64,000 nt of DNA from Paraphaeosphaeria minitans (taxonomy: Eukaryota > Ascomycota > Dothideomycetes > Pleosporales > Didymosphaeriaceae): positions 558,001-622,000 of the forward strand of contig WJXW01000017.1 in NCBI GenBank assembly GCA_015832175.1. The letters run 5' to 3'. Made by a program: the position numbers and the translations under genes. The notes beneath the pieces were generated by a model. The model worked only from the letters and a program-made list of their open reading frames with translations, ran no database searches and was not told where the DNA came from. Positions 8,545 through 20,779 of the stretch are shown here, piece after piece (position 1 is the stretch's first letter; each line of letters starts with the position of its first letter).

Positions 8545-11500
8545 ATGGCCATGACCGCCAGGTCGCACACCGAACACGTCCGCCCGGGCGATCTGCTCCT
8601 CGTCGTGCGTCAGTGCTGCCCTCGTCACCCGCCGTGGCCGCCGCCCTTTGCTGACCGTTGCGGCAGATGAGTTCCAGGCTCGGAGCCCCGACGAGCTCAG
8701 CCTCGTCCGCGGCGACCGCGTCGAGCTGACGGAACGCGACGACGACTTCGGCGACGGCTGGTTCCTGGGCAAGAACACAGCGACGGGCGACAGTGGCCTT
8801 TTCCCAGAGGGTACGTGCAAAGCCTCCGAGATCTCATTGTCCATGGGCTGCATGCAACCCAAACCCGCCCTACTAACGCCCGCTCAGTCTACACACGCCC
8901 CCTCCCGAAGCCAACCATCACCGCCGCCCTGCATCAGCGCGCCCCTTCGCAGCCTGCAGCGCAACCTTCCCAGCATGTCTTGCAGCCCGTCGGGGTGGAT
9001 GTCGCGCCCACCTCTGCCCCGCTGCCTCTGACCGACTCCAACAATGCCGTCCCCTACGGGTCGGCTCCCAGTACACAACCTCTTCAGATTGCTCCCAGTA
9101 GTTCTGCGACGCAAGCCGCCAACCCCAGTAGATCTTCCATGTCCGCGCCATCAAGGAGCATTGAGCAGGCTCTGAGCGGCGATGCTCCGCGGGACGAAGA
9201 ACCCACCATATCAAGTCCGGTCATGCATGAGACACTCAGCGTCATCGACGAGCATATTACCGACATGAGCACCCCGCGGCATAGTGCTGCGGGGAAAGAA
9301 CTGAGGCCAATGCCTTCCAATGACTCTGGAAGCGAGTACAGCAGCCACCATAGACTATCTTACATCAACGGCCATGAAACTGAAGAGGAGGAGCACAATT
9401 TCCACACAGAGCAGGAAGTGATCAATTGGTCTCCGGCGCGCGTGGGAGAGTATCTCGAGGACGTGGGTGTGGAGAAGAAGCATTGCGATATTTTCAAAGA
9501 GCAAGAAATCAACGGCGAGGCACTTCTAAGCATGGATCAGGCCACCATCTTCCTGAAGGAATTCGAACTGGGGCCGGTTGGACCGCGACTGAGGACATGG
9601 GTGAAGATCAAGGCATTGCAGCAAGAGGTGAAAAACGCAAAGGATGCCGCAAAAGCCGTGGCCGCATTTGATGGACAAGAGGAATCCGCGCTTGATCCTG
9701 CGGCTCGTACCCGCGCAACGTCGATGAGTGCAGTACTGCCACGCATACCCAGTCTGAGAGAGGGACCGGCGATGAAGAGCATCCACGGAAAGCAGACGCT
9801 GCCTAGAGCACACTCGACCGCAGGCCATTCCATGTTGCCCCCTGTCGAGGTAACATCACCCTTGGCACATTTCTCCCCGACTTCTCCAACGCCTGGCACA
9901 CCCACGCGCCCTTCTGCTGCTTCCGTCCGAAGCTTGAATCACAACCGCAGGCACTCGTCCATTGATTCGGCCATGAACATGCCTACACCGACTTCGGCGG
10001 GAGGCATGAAACTGCCACCCGTTGCTTCGGCGTCCCACAAGAAGACTCCGTCGTTTGATCGTGGTTGGGTCATGGGGTCTCCTCAATCCGACACCAGACG
10101 ACCGTCTTCTTCACATTACGGCGCCCCAGGTGCTCCGGATGGAAATGGATTTGGTCGTCGCGAGTCCGGTATCAGCCAAATGACGGCCGCTGATGTAGAC
10201 CGTGGGTATTTCTCTGGAGGAGAAGTCGACAACCGCAAATCGCGCAATGTCCTCCGCAAGAAAGATAGCCCGAGTCATTCTCGCAACCCGAGCTCCATGA
10301 CCGACGACGGCCGTCGCGCTACATACAACCGGCGGCATAGCAGGATTGGCAGTGCGGGTTCTGCGACTGGCGGAGCTAGCTCTGTGTCAGCAGCGGCCAA
10401 GGCTTACTTTGGTAACAGCATCAAGACCCGTCGCAGCTCGAGCAATTTCGACTTTGTGCGGCCCCTGAAGCCTACTAGCGATGGACCGCCCACGCCCACT
10501 GTGACCAAATTACCAGACTACGGTTCTCCTAGCATCGATGCCATTGCGAACTCGCCTCGCGTACCCGGCAGTGAAGCGTCATCCGCAGGACGTGCATCGC
10601 CCTCGCCGGCGGCGGCTCCTGCACAGTCCCATTCGTTCTTCTCCAAGAAGGCGAGAGGTATCGGCCTGCGCGCTATATCGGATGCGGTCACGGGAACAGA
10701 ACGAGCCAATGTCAGCTCTGGAGATATCACCGCATCTCCGATCAAAGAATCTCCCCTACATTCCCCTACCCGAACAGGTTCAAGCACGCCATCCGGAACG
10801 TCCAATTCCTTGGAGATTCCCGACTTGAACAAGCGATCAACAGGACTGTCGGTGAGCAAGGATGCTAAGAAAAAGGCTAAGAAGCACGGCACGAGTGCCT
10901 ACCTCCGAGGCCGCCAGCAGATCACTCCCCAAGAAGCCATGGAGGGCTGCGATTATAGTGGATGGATGAAGAAAAAGTCGTCAAGCTTGATGACCACTTG
11001 GAAGACACGATTGTTCGTGCTTCGCGGTCGACGTCTTTCCTACTTTTACACCGAAAACGACACAGAAGAGAAGGGGTTGATCGATATCTCTTCACATCGG
11101 GTGCTCCCCGCGAACAACGAACGAATCACTGGGTTCCACGCAACAATCACTCGGGCTGCATCCTCGCCATCGTCACCGCATGGGGCCACTATCCCGACCG
11201 CTGCTTCTGCTGCCAGCAACAATGGCATCGAAGAAGACATGGCGGGCATGTTCATCTTCAAGCTTGTGCCTCCCCGGGCAGGCTTGCAGAGAGGCGTCCA
11301 ATTCACGAAACCGATCGTCCACTACTTTGCCGTCGATAGCATCCAGGCCGGCCGTTTGTGGATGGCTGCATTAATGAAGGCTACTATCGATAGGGACGAT
11401 AGCCTTTCCATCACGACGACCTACCAACAGAAGACAATTTCTCTGGAGAAAGCTCGAGCCATGCGTCAAAGACCACCAGCACTCATGGACGATGACGACA

Positions 11501-11760
11501 CTGAGAACGCATCGATCGACATGGACAGCAGGCAGAGCACAAAGGAGAGCATCCAGGAGAGTGTCATACATGAAGAAGACGAGAAGCAGGGCCTTGCTAT
11601 CTCTGGACTCGATGACGCGAAAGCCCTCCTGGAATATGCGGAGAACGGCGCTGATCTGGAGCCACCAAAGTCGGCCTCAAGCGTCGAACAACCACCCCCG
11701 CCAGAGGCAGAGCACAAGCGGAAACTGAGTTTCTCGCCTGGACTGGTCTCTATCGGTTGA
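8545..11760 (+). CDS. Boi1/Boi2-type polarity protein (SH3-SAM-PH)
   Basis: Three exons: 8545-8608, 8667-8810, 8888-11760; donors GTCAGT and GTACGT, acceptors CAG; 1026 aa. The first splice makes a continuous SH3 core (LLLVVHEF joined to QARSPDELSL) and the second gives GLFPE-VYTRP, the usual end of an SH3 domain, which fixes the intron choice. Domains: SH3 at about 17-72 (GDGWFLG), SAM at about 247-318 (INWSPARVGEYL ... FELGPVGPRL), PH at about 753-902 (SGWMKKKSSS, TRLFVLRGRRL), with Ser/Pro-rich linkers. The tail is acidic and then Pro-rich (EQPPPPEAE). In yeast, Boi1 and Boi2 bind Bem1 and Cdc42 at growth sites and promote exocytosis; the same role at hyphal tips is inferred. Confidence 0.9.
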
Positions 11761-12824
11761 GTCCCTTGACCAACAACCTTATGTTCTCCATCTTGTCTCT
11801 TTCGACCGTACATTACTATTCCTTCCTAATTCAGCACACCTTACTGTGCAAGGCAGACCAGCGTATATCCACTTACCATCTATATTATGGGTTAGGCAGA
11901 AGAGCGGGAATTTGGCGCTTTTGTTCGGAGAGGTGCGTTGTGTTCTTTGCTGATGTTTCGTTGGGATAGTCCACGTATATGATGATCTTGCACGTTGGAT
12001 GACCGGATCTAGACATTTCGTTTTCACCTCCTTGCTCTTACTACTTATACCACCTGCCCACTGTAATCTGGAGGCGAGAGGCGCGGTGGCGCGAATGTAA
12101 TTGTACACTTTCACACCCTAATGCTCCTTTCGACGTGCCACCGAAAGTCCTCCACGCGAACTCGGGTATATTTTACCTTGGACGGCTAGGTACCAGAAGC
12201 GTCCGAGATGTCGGTGTGGGTGATGGGTGATGGGTGATGGGTGATGGGTGATGCCGACGAATTTGACACTGTGCAACACGGGGCCGCTGCAAGGGAGTAA
12301 TGCCTCGACCGCGCCTCCTCATGGTCCCAATCCACGATAACGACGTCTCTGAGCGGGGGTCTCGCTTCAAAAGCGTCTTCAGACCAAGGGCCCCGAGCTC
12401 CTCTCCTCTCACCCCGGGTCTGTCGTTCCAATTCAAATGGCAAATATTTTTCCCGGTCTCGCACTAGCAGTCTGCATAGGCATAGCGAAGCCAGGCATAG
12501 TGAAGAAGGGCTTGAGCGGAGATCGAGGGATCTGGAAGGGAGAAGAGGACCAAACGGCGCTTCGAGGACGCCCAGGACTTGCGCTCGCGAGGGTGGGCTG
12601 GATTGAAGACGGAAGGATTGGGAGGGGATTGGAGAGACGGAAGGGACCAGGGGTACTTGTGAGTTATCTTCAGGCAGGGGATGAGTGGGCTGTCGCAAGG
12701 GGTGAACTGGAGGACACTCGATTCGGGCAGGAAGAGAGGGAGGTTGGGAGCTTGCGTAGGTACGCCCTGGCTGTACGTCCTGCGTGGCGCGAGGTAGAGG
12801 TCGCGTCATCGCAGCTGTTCACCC

Positions 12825-12855
<31 letters not shown>

Positions 12856-13355
12856 TTCCGTCTTTCACTGCTCTCTCTGCTAGCCGCAAAGTAGCAGTGA
12901 CGTCGTCGAATCGAAAAAATATCTTTCCAGCACACCACGCTCCCCGGTCTTTGGTCGAGGCCAAAGGGCTTACATCTTCCAACGAGAGTGCAAACCGACA
13001 AGTAACGCTCGCCGAATCTTGCACTCCTCGCTGGGTGTGTATTTCAACGAGCAGGACCGATATCATTATCCTGCGGTGCAACTCTCACACTACATCGTCA
13101 CAGCGGGGAGTCACTACTATACCTTGAGTACTGCCTGCATATACACGCAAGAAGCATCGGTTGGCGAGTCGTGGATCTTACATGATCCTATAGGTACAGC
13201 TGAATGCGGCATTGTACGATGCTGGAGAGTTGCAAGACCAAGAGATTTGCAGCGTAAGAGGAGGACGTACAGCACATACGAAGTAGGCCCGGCACACACA
13301 TCAGACGGACTCCACTCCAAGGCAGATACCTCGAACCGGTACAAACATTCCCGCC
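11761..13355. other. intergenic, 1.6 kb, with simple repeats
   Basis: Contains a GGGTGAT run (about 12214-12254) and a CT dinucleotide run (about 12825-12851). Several frames of 60-200 codons are open here but show no recognisable domain, no plausible splice structure and mainly follow the repeats. I see no gene. Confidence 0.5.
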
Positions 13356-14312
13356 ATGCCTCTACCCAGCCCCTGGAAGACGCCCTCGGCACCCACATCT
13401 CCGCCGTCTCTCCGCCGCAAAACCTCCCTCCGCCACCGTCACAAAGCCCGCCTCGGCCTCCTCGTCCTCATCGCCGTCCTCGCCGTCTGCGCCCTCAACG
13501 AGCTCCGCTGCATGCACTACGGCTGCGTCTCGCGCCTGAGTTTCCACGGCGCGGGCGTGGACAGAGCGGGCGGCGCAACGCTGCCGGAGGACTGGAAATA
13601 TCGGCTCGGAGAGCAGCTGAAGGCGAACATGCAGGAGCAGGCGCAGATGGAAGCCCCTCCGCCGCTGGATGATGGAAGGCAGCGAGAAACGAAGGATGGA
13701 AACGAGGGCGAGGAGGAAAAGGAAAATGGCGCACTCATCGAGCCCCTGACCATCTCCCCCACCATCGACCCAAGCGTCTACCACGCCGGGGACAAAGACC
13801 GCTGGATCGACTCCCCGCCCGGACCAGCAGCCCCGGACAAAGCCATGCAAGAGCAGATGCAGGCAGGCAAGCAGACGTACGTCGATGGAGAGGGCATCGA
13901 AGCGCCGCCCGCGAAGCCCGCGAAGCCCCACGAGCCGCCCGCGGAGGCGAGCCAGCATCTCGCAGCAGAAGATCTGAAGACCGCCGCCAAGACACCTACG
14001 AGCGTGCTTCCGCACGCGGCGGAGAAAAAAGACGAATTCGAGCTCTCGACGCTCGACGGGACTGGGGAGAAGGTCGACTCTAGCTTCGTGCAGGAGACGG
14101 TGCCAACAGCAACATTCTCACCCTTCGCAGCGTCGCAGCTCGCACCCTCGCCCTCCCCCGAAAGCACGCAGCAGGCCCCCGATGCCCACACCAAGGCGCT
14201 CTCGCAGTCGCAGTCGCAGTCGCAACCACAGACTCACCACGCCCTCGGCGCAGACGCAGACGCAGACACCTTCGGCAGCATGGAGATGGGTCTCCTCATG
14301 GGCGGGCGCTAG
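13356..14312 (+). CDS. hypothetical type II membrane protein, 318 aa
   Basis: Single exon. A short basic N-terminus (RRKTSLRHRHKAR) is followed by one hydrophobic segment at about residues 32-48 (LGLLVLIAVLAVCAL), then a long hydrophilic part rich in Glu, Lys, Pro and Ala. The arrangement predicts a signal-anchor with the C-terminal part outside the cytosol. A cysteine pair follows the membrane segment closely. The C-terminal 120 residues are low-complexity, including a SQ repeat and a DAD repeat. I see no catalytic motif and do not recognise the family. Its third-position GC bias matches its neighbours. Confidence 0.55.
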   Translation: MPLPSPWKTPSAPTSPPSLRRKTSLRHRHKARLGLLVLIAVLAVCALNELRCMHYGCVSRLSFHGAGVDRAGGATLPEDWKYRLGEQLKANMQEQAQMEAPPPLDDGRQRETKDGNEGEEEKENGALIEPLTISPTIDPSVYHAGDKDRWIDSPPGPAAPDKAMQEQMQAGKQTYVDGEGIEAPPAKPAKPHEPPAEASQHLAAEDLKTAAKTPTSVLPHAAEKKDEFELSTLDGTGEKVDSSFVQETVPTATFSPFAASQLAPSPSPESTQQAPDAHTKALSQSQSQSQPQTHHALGADADADTFGSMEMGLLMGGR

Positions 14313-15336
14313 GTCAAGACGAAAAGAAGAACAAAAAAAAAGAAAACAACCTAACCACGTTTGTGGACGAGCTTTTCTTCTTCCCGCTCTTTCCTTTCCT
14401 TTCCTTTCTTTTCTTCCTTCGACCTCCGATCCAGCACCTTCCCCCTCCCCCCTCTCTTCGTCTGTGGAACGAGGAGGCGTCGGCGCACGTGCGGTCGGTC
14501 GGTCGGATGGGCTATCTATCTATCTACTTACGATGGTTGCGCTGCTGGGGGATCGGGGGCTCCCGCGCGAACCATGGGTACCTTACGAGTGGCGGATGGG
14601 GTTGTCGAGAGAGTATCTAGAGAATTTTCTTCTTTTTCTTCTTCTCTTTGTCTGTCTTTTTGTTTTGTCTGGAGGTGGAAGGGGGTGGAAGGGGGTGGGG
14701 AATTTTCTTTGTTTCTTTTCTTTTCTTTTCTTTTCGTCTTCGTCTTCGTCTTCGTCTTCGTCTTCGTCTTCGTGTTTCAGGTAGACTAGCCCCCGGGGGG
14801 GGGAAGATGTGCTTTTGCGGAGTTGGCCGGGGAGGAGAGACGGGTGCTCGAGGTGGCCACGGTGGATGCTGGGTGGATGTGGATCATGCCTTGACCGTGG
14901 CGGTAGACCTGGAAGCCTTCTTTGAGACACCGTGCGCGCGCTTGGTTGTGTAGTGTAGGGCCCGGTGGGTTAGGAGGTAGGTAGGATAGAGCCCGTTTCG
15001 TGGCTGGCTGGCTAGCTGGGTAGCTTAGTTTTCACGCAAGGACTTTCTGTAATAGGGTAGAACACCAGCGGCACTCCAGCTGCGTCAACCTCTGTGCATC
15101 ACGCGCAGAAGAGCGTACAGATAGATGGGTTTGTATTTTACATTGATTTGTTTGGTTCGATCCAGTCGATCGCTGTGCCATGCGCAGTGCAGGCCAGGTA
15201 TTATTTCTACAAGCGAGTGGTGCGCGTCTGAGGCGCCATCTGCCTTTTCGAGGGGGGTATCTTTCTACGATGCAGCAAAAAAACGCTCAAAGTCCGTCAA
15301 AACGCCGGTATCCATGCAGTAAGCCGTTCTGGGCCT
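14313..15336. other. intergenic, pyrimidine-rich
   Basis: Directly after the stop codon the plus strand has A-rich, then TTTCCTTTTC and TCTTCG runs (TCTTCG repeated about seven times near 14737-14773). Open frames through the TCTTCG run are repeat by-products. Two genes converge here, so their 3' ends lie inside this stretch. No gene recognised. Confidence 0.5.
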
Positions 15337-16799
15337 TCACCTCCTTCGTCGCTGCTGGTCGTGGATGTGCGACCCTTCCGCCGGACTGAACCAGTCCCTG
15401 ATGCCGCACTTCGCCTCGAGCTTGACGAACAGCTCGTCGACGCGGTCGGTCATCCAGCCCGAGGTGATCCGCTCCGTCGGCTTGGAGTACCCTAAACGAA
15501 AAGAAAAGTTGACCGAGCAGCTGCCCGGTTGGTAGGAGAACTGCACGCACTCCTTGTTGCTCTCGCACACGTCGTGGCAATGCTTGAAGCTCTTCCAGGC
15601 ATTTCTCTCGAGCGGGTCGGACAAGCTGCCGTGGTCGTGCGCGTTGTACTCCTTGTCACTCGACATGTTGTCCCAGTTAGCGACCTGCGCGCCGACTCTG
15701 AGGCGCACGAGCTCGCGAAAGACATCGCGGTGGCGAAGCAAAATGTCGTGCTAGTGCAAGTCAGCTTCCCGTGCGTTTCAGGCTTAGGAACACATACTCT
15801 CTTGTACCAGCTCTGCTCAAAGTGCCATAGGTCCGAGATCTCCGACGGTGAGACATGGTGATACGTGATGACGGGAAAGCACCAGGCGTTGCGGTCGATT
15901 TTATTGGTCGCGGGGTCCAAAGTCGCTGGTGAGTCGCCTTGGAAATGAGGGAACGCGCGGTGCAGAGGGACTTTGGCGTCTTCGAGGACCTTGCCGAGTG
16001 CACAGTCGCCGACCCAGTGCGTCGCCGTGAAGTCCTCGTAGTCGCCGATGCGCATGGAGCGCTGCCCAATAACCTTGCGCATTGCGGGGTTGGATAGGAC
16101 GAAGCCTGCTCCGCCGTATCCGAATTCGATGTCATTGATGTAGAGGTGCTTGCCGATGTAGTACGGCTTGCTCGCGTCGAAGTTGGAGAGGTACTCCAGG
16201 AGGTTGTTCCAGCCGAGGAAGGTGTCAGCTTCGAAGAAGACGTACCAATTTGCGTTGGGCATCTCTTCGAAAGACCGATCGATCATGGGCAGGAACTTCC
16301 ACTTGTCGAGCTTCCAGCCTTCGTTTCCTGTGTTCAGGTAGTCGCCTTTGCTGGAGCCCGACTCCGCCGTGATTAACCGTTGGCTGTCGACATTATGCCT
16401 TCCGTGCTCTTGCAGCTGATGGTACAGCTTGAAATCATCGTGCTCGTTCCTCCTCTTCTCCGTGACACCTCCGTGACCTCCCAAAACGTCGTGCACAGCA
16501 TGGCCTTCGATTTCCTCATCCAGGTCCGATAAGATGACAAAGTGGGGCACACATCGCAAAGTCGTTTTGAAGTGGACCGGCACCTTCTGGCGTGATTCGG
16601 TGGCGCCCGTTCGCAGCACCACGAGCACGTCGTCGGCTAGTTCTGATCGCGGACACACCACATCGTGCTGCAAGTGGGCAGCTGGTTTGGAGTAGCGAAG
16701 GAAAAACGAGGGCGAAGAGGCGCCGTTGAAGACGTTGATGATAGAGACTGAGAAGACAGCGCAGAATATGAGGCGGCAAAGGAAAGTGCGGTGAGGCAT
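15337..16799 (-). CDS. GT31-like glycosyltransferase, Golgi type II
   Basis: Two exons on the minus strand: 16799-15798 and 15750-15337, with GTATGT donor and CACTAG acceptor, 471 aa. A hydrophobic N-terminal segment at about 5-25 (FLCRLIFCAVFSVSIINVF) predicts a Golgi signal anchor. The core has WYVFFEADTF at about residue 190, the DxD-like metal and nucleotide-sugar site position of fringe/GT31-type enzymes, followed by GYGGAGFVLS, as in this family. A block near the C-terminus with spaced cysteines (CHDVC, KECVQFSY, SCSV) resembles a PAN/apple-like module. Acceptor sugar unknown. An in-frame ATG 27 codons upstream (16880) would put a hydrophilic extension before the anchor, so I prefer 16799. 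The family assignment rests on motifs only. Confidence 0.75.
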
Positions 16800-18092
16800 G
16801 ATGATTGCTGGGAGCGGCACAGCACGTTGCCATGCGGATTCAAGGAAAGGCGTTGGAAGAGAGAGACGCGGCATGCACATGTGTTGCGATCGAGGCTAAA
16901 AGACAGTGGGTGATGCGTAGTCCGGGTCCATGGGCGACGGCGCAGTGCCGTTGGGGAGAGTGCGAGACGGTGGGGCGCCAGTGAAAGTACGGGGGTTTTT
17001 GGCGTGTGGGCAAGGCGATGGTTTTCAAGTCCGAGGACGGGCCGACGATCTTCATCTCTGGTCAAGACTGGACGACGTAGACCGCGAGGCGGGCGATCAA
17101 TGCCTTAAGGGCCCAAGAACAAGTGGGCGGTGTCGACGCGGATGCCCGGCGCAACACAGGGCTCAGGACCCGCACCAAGTCACAGGAGTCGGTCGCACAG
17201 AGTGCATGGCTGGCTGGGCATTTGCGCGTCTGTAGTTGGCCCATCGACATGCCCTTGGCGAGCCTCATGCCGTGGGTGTTTGGGCTGCGGGATGTTTGGG
17301 CTGAGGGATGTTTTGGCCTGGGGGGTGATGTTGCAACAAAAAGCGCCGACGACGCGCCTGGGGAACTTTGCCCTGCGTCGCTTGGCGGTGACGTCACAGG
17401 AGCGCCGAGGAATGCCGCTAGAATGCGCCGCTTGCCCCTTTGGTACTCGCGTGGACATGGCCTCCAGATCTGACCCTCGTCCAGGCCGCCCGGCCCACAC
17501 AACTTGGTGTGAATTGCACCCACCGGGCACGATTAGCAGAGATCGTCCCGGCCACCGTCTCTGCGCGACCGTTGTTCTTCCCTTGTTGGACACTGCCCGC
17601 CTGTCACAATTTACTCTGAAACACGTCACGTGTCGCCCGACTCAGGGCATTGTACCGCGTACGCTGGACACACCCTGGGCGCGGACTCCACGGTAGTCTG
17701 CTCCTCTGGTGCCTCAGTATGCGCGGACCTCCGTAGTGCTACACGTCGGGCACTGCAGTGCGTACATGGCAAGACTCTCTAGCGATTCCACCGTTGCCTT
17801 TGTAACGCAGCACGTCGCATGCGTCGACCCACTGCTCGCCTACCTACCCTTCGCCGCCTTGCAGTGCGACAAACACAATCCTACACCACCTGCCTCATTC
17901 CTCATCGTGTTCTTCGAAACAATCCTCTGTTCCAATCACCCATGGAATCTGCTCTCACCTCCACAACGTCTTGATGAGAACCTGCAACGCCTGATCCATG
18001 TCAATCGCCTCATCTCTCGAAACATTCCGTCCTTGCATCCTCAGCTATGTCGCCATATCGTTGAACCGACATCGCCACTCATCTGAATGTAC
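16800..18092. other. intergenic, 1.3 kb
   Basis: Upstream of the GT31-like gene and downstream of the MFS gene. Open frames here (for example 17130-17696) lack recognisable domains and overlap each other on both strands. A short imperfect repeat GGGATGTTTGGGCTG occurs near 17285-17315. I see no gene. Confidence 0.45.
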
Positions 18093-19704
18093 TCATGTAG
18101 TGGCTCTAGCAAACAAGAACCCACCCATCCAGAAGAAGGTCGGTACGGCTGCAACCGCCGACAACAGGCCAAGTATCCAAGACATGGTGGACCATCCTTG
18201 CTGTTCAACCAGAAATCCAGCCAGCAATGGTCCCAATGTGCAGCCTGCAGCAAACGCCATGTTGAACAACGCATAGGCCTGCGCGTAGGCACCCCCAGGT
18301 CCGTACCCTCGCATGCCGTTCGCAAGCATCCTTTTCTCCTTCGCTTCCACCACAGCGGAGATTTCAGCCATGAATGGCGGGAAGGTCATCGTCAGACTCA
18401 GCCCCACAAGGCCGAGTAATGCACATATGAGCACTTTGTCGCGCACCGTATTCAAGTCGACGTAGCGAAGGCAGACCAGCGGAGGGCATGCGCAGAGGAA
18501 CCCAATTGTTGCAAGGTAGCGGCCCCCGTAGCGGTCGCTGAGGTACCCGAAGATCGGGCCCAAGAAGGAAGGTATGACAATGGGAAGGAAGAGGAGAGCT
18601 GCGCCGGTGGAAGTCCATTTGAAGGTGTTCGCAGCGTGGATGGTAAGTACCGAGTCGAAGGCTGTCATGATGGCGGCTTGCATCATAGCACCGAAGAGTG
18701 CTGCAAGAAGTCGACGGGAGTACAGAAGAGAAATGAGGGGCGGTAACCGGTCACGCATTCGACGTTTCGTCGGTGTGCGGTCGTTTTCACGCGACACCTG
18801 CTCTGGCAGGCCTGAGGTGTCTTGCTCAGGATCCGTTGGCATCTTCACCTCGGCCTGCTTCTCCAGCCCCTTCGACGAGCCCGGTACTGCGTCGTTGCTT
18901 GCCTGCTCTTCACTTTCCACATTGCAGCTCCTTTCTCTACCACCTGCTTCCGGATCCCACCTGGCCGCGACCTTCTTCTCGATGAGCAGCAAGCGAAGAA
19001 TGACATCAAGCCCAATCAAGGCGTATGCCATCCCAAAGACAGCGCCATATCCCGCGCGGTCAAACACCACACCACCCAATAGCGGACCAATTAGTATGCC
19101 GATGCTCATACCAGCGCCAACGTAACCCATCGCCTGCGCAAGCCGCTCCTGGGGCACCGTATCGGCCAGCAGCGCTAGGCCCACGACCCAACTGCAAGCA
19201 ATCAGCAATGGTTCATATACGTGAGACCCCACGGTCGGAAAGGCCACTCATCAGAAATAATGTCGTTTCTGTTTGGCGGACTTTGCAAGCCCACGTCAAG
19301 ACTATTGTGAAGACTTACACAACCGCCGCGCTCGTTCCCTGCAGGATCCTTCCTGCAATCATTATCCCAATGCTACTCCCTATGTCCAACAATATCGTTG
19401 CGCCCAGTAACGCAAACAGACCAATGACTAAAGGGGAACGCCGGGATGTACTCCTATCCGCTAGCCAACCGCATACAGGTGAAAAGAAGAGCAGTGCTGC
19501 AGCGTAAATGGCGATCAGGACTGACACCCAGTACTGAACTCTAGAACCATCGACGCGAGACCTTGTTTCGATTGCAAAAGGAACAACTGGGACAATGAGG
19601 GCGTAGAGGAACATGTCCGTGAAGATGGCCAGCGCAATAGTTGCGGTGATGAAAGCTTCCGAGCTGCGATACTTCAGCCATTTGGGACGTGCCATCTTTT
19701 GCAT
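18093..19704 (-). CDS. MFS transporter, DHA1-like
   Basis: Two exons: 19704-19319 and 19191-18093; donor GTAAGT, acceptor TTGCAG, 127-bp intron, 494 aa. The junction restores the strand AAVVWVVGLAL, in the loop between transmembrane segments 4 and 5. Twelve hydrophobic segments can be counted in two halves. The first half has GWLADRSTSRR, the loop 2-3 signature of major facilitators, and GRILQGTSAA. The loop 6-7 is long and charged (about 205-275). The second half has GYLSDRYGGRY, the repeat of the signature. The order resembles fungal DHA1 and vesicular-amine-type carriers, which export drugs, amines or toxins by proton antiport. Substrate unknown. A second ATG lies three codons downstream. 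TATAAAAA at 19753-19760 lies about 50 bp upstream of the start. Confidence 0.85.
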
Positions 19705-20779
19705 CCCTTATCGTTTGAAATTATGATGATTCCTGCTCTTTCCAAGTCTGTGTTTTTATAGTAGGGTTTGAGGAGTGCGTGGTTGAGTTTACTTGCGCCG
19801 CACGCGCAACGTTTGGCAGTCACGAACGCACAAAAGTTCCCGGGCAACAAAGGACGGGTCGGTAGAACACTCAGCACTTTGACCAAGACATCGGGTGTTG
19901 GCCGGACTCCACAATGGCGCTGCGTTGGTGTGTTGAAAGAGCAAAGAACAGCATCATTGATCATCGGTGCAGGGTTTTTCTACCGTACCTATGCTCGCTC
20001 GAGCACTCGTATTCCGCGGGCGCCGAGACCGCGGCTGGGATATGAGGCAACATTTTAGGGTGCGAAGGGTCGTCGAATCAATTTTTCTTTTGCGAGATAA
20101 CTCATTGAAGAGGATAGGGTTTTGTAAAGAGCCCATAGAACGTGTGCTGTGACAAGGTGGTGCAATCGTAGTGCTCAAGAGAAGGACCGCTGGGTTGACT
20201 CCGACATATCGCCGATCTCCGGAGAATGTCCGGACGCCCCCGGCAGAAGGAGAAGCCGCCTTCTGATGCACCAACGCTAGCTATCACGAAATACCCATTT
20301 CAACAGCTCTGCAGTTAAAGATTTTTCCTATAACTGCCACATGATGCTACAACCTGTAGCTAAGTGAGGACTAGGCGGGTCTTTTCGCCCATCACGTCAC
20401 CGCTGCAAAGCATACCTATGGTACGTCAACATCTAGCTGGACACCATCATGCAGCCGAAATACGCTGACCTCGACATTAGCTCCTCACGGAACAGTTGTG
20501 GGTGTCTACGTGCAGTGCCTCGTACACACAACGGTACATCCATCTACTAGCCTATCGTTTACGTTAGGCTTGTAGACGCGACCGTCCTTCTCTCTACTCT
20601 TCCAAGCATCTCCACTATAAGCCTATACCTAGATAACAAACAGTGTCTCGACTTTTCTCATAGTCCCAGATGTAATGATCGGAGAGCCTCCTCGGCATGT
20701 TTGCCTACCCTTCAGGCTTTACTGTTTGCTCCGACTCTATTCACTGTTCGGCTGCTACTCAACATGTGGAGGGGTTTGA
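19705..20779. other. intergenic, 1.1 kb
   Basis: Between the MFS start and the CorA-like relic. Only short overlapping frames occur. The first 60 bp carry the MFS core promoter. I see nothing else identifiable. Confidence 0.4.
19753..19760 (-). promoter_or_regulatory. TATA-like element of the MFS gene
   Basis: TATAAAAA on the minus strand about 50 bp upstream of the ATG at 19704. Position fits a core promoter with a short leader. Sequence match only. Confidence 0.35.

Noticed and set aside
12186..12809. 207-codon minus-strand frame
   Set aside because: Ends in the GGGTGAT repeat and is shadowed by plus-strand frames; nothing family-like in it.
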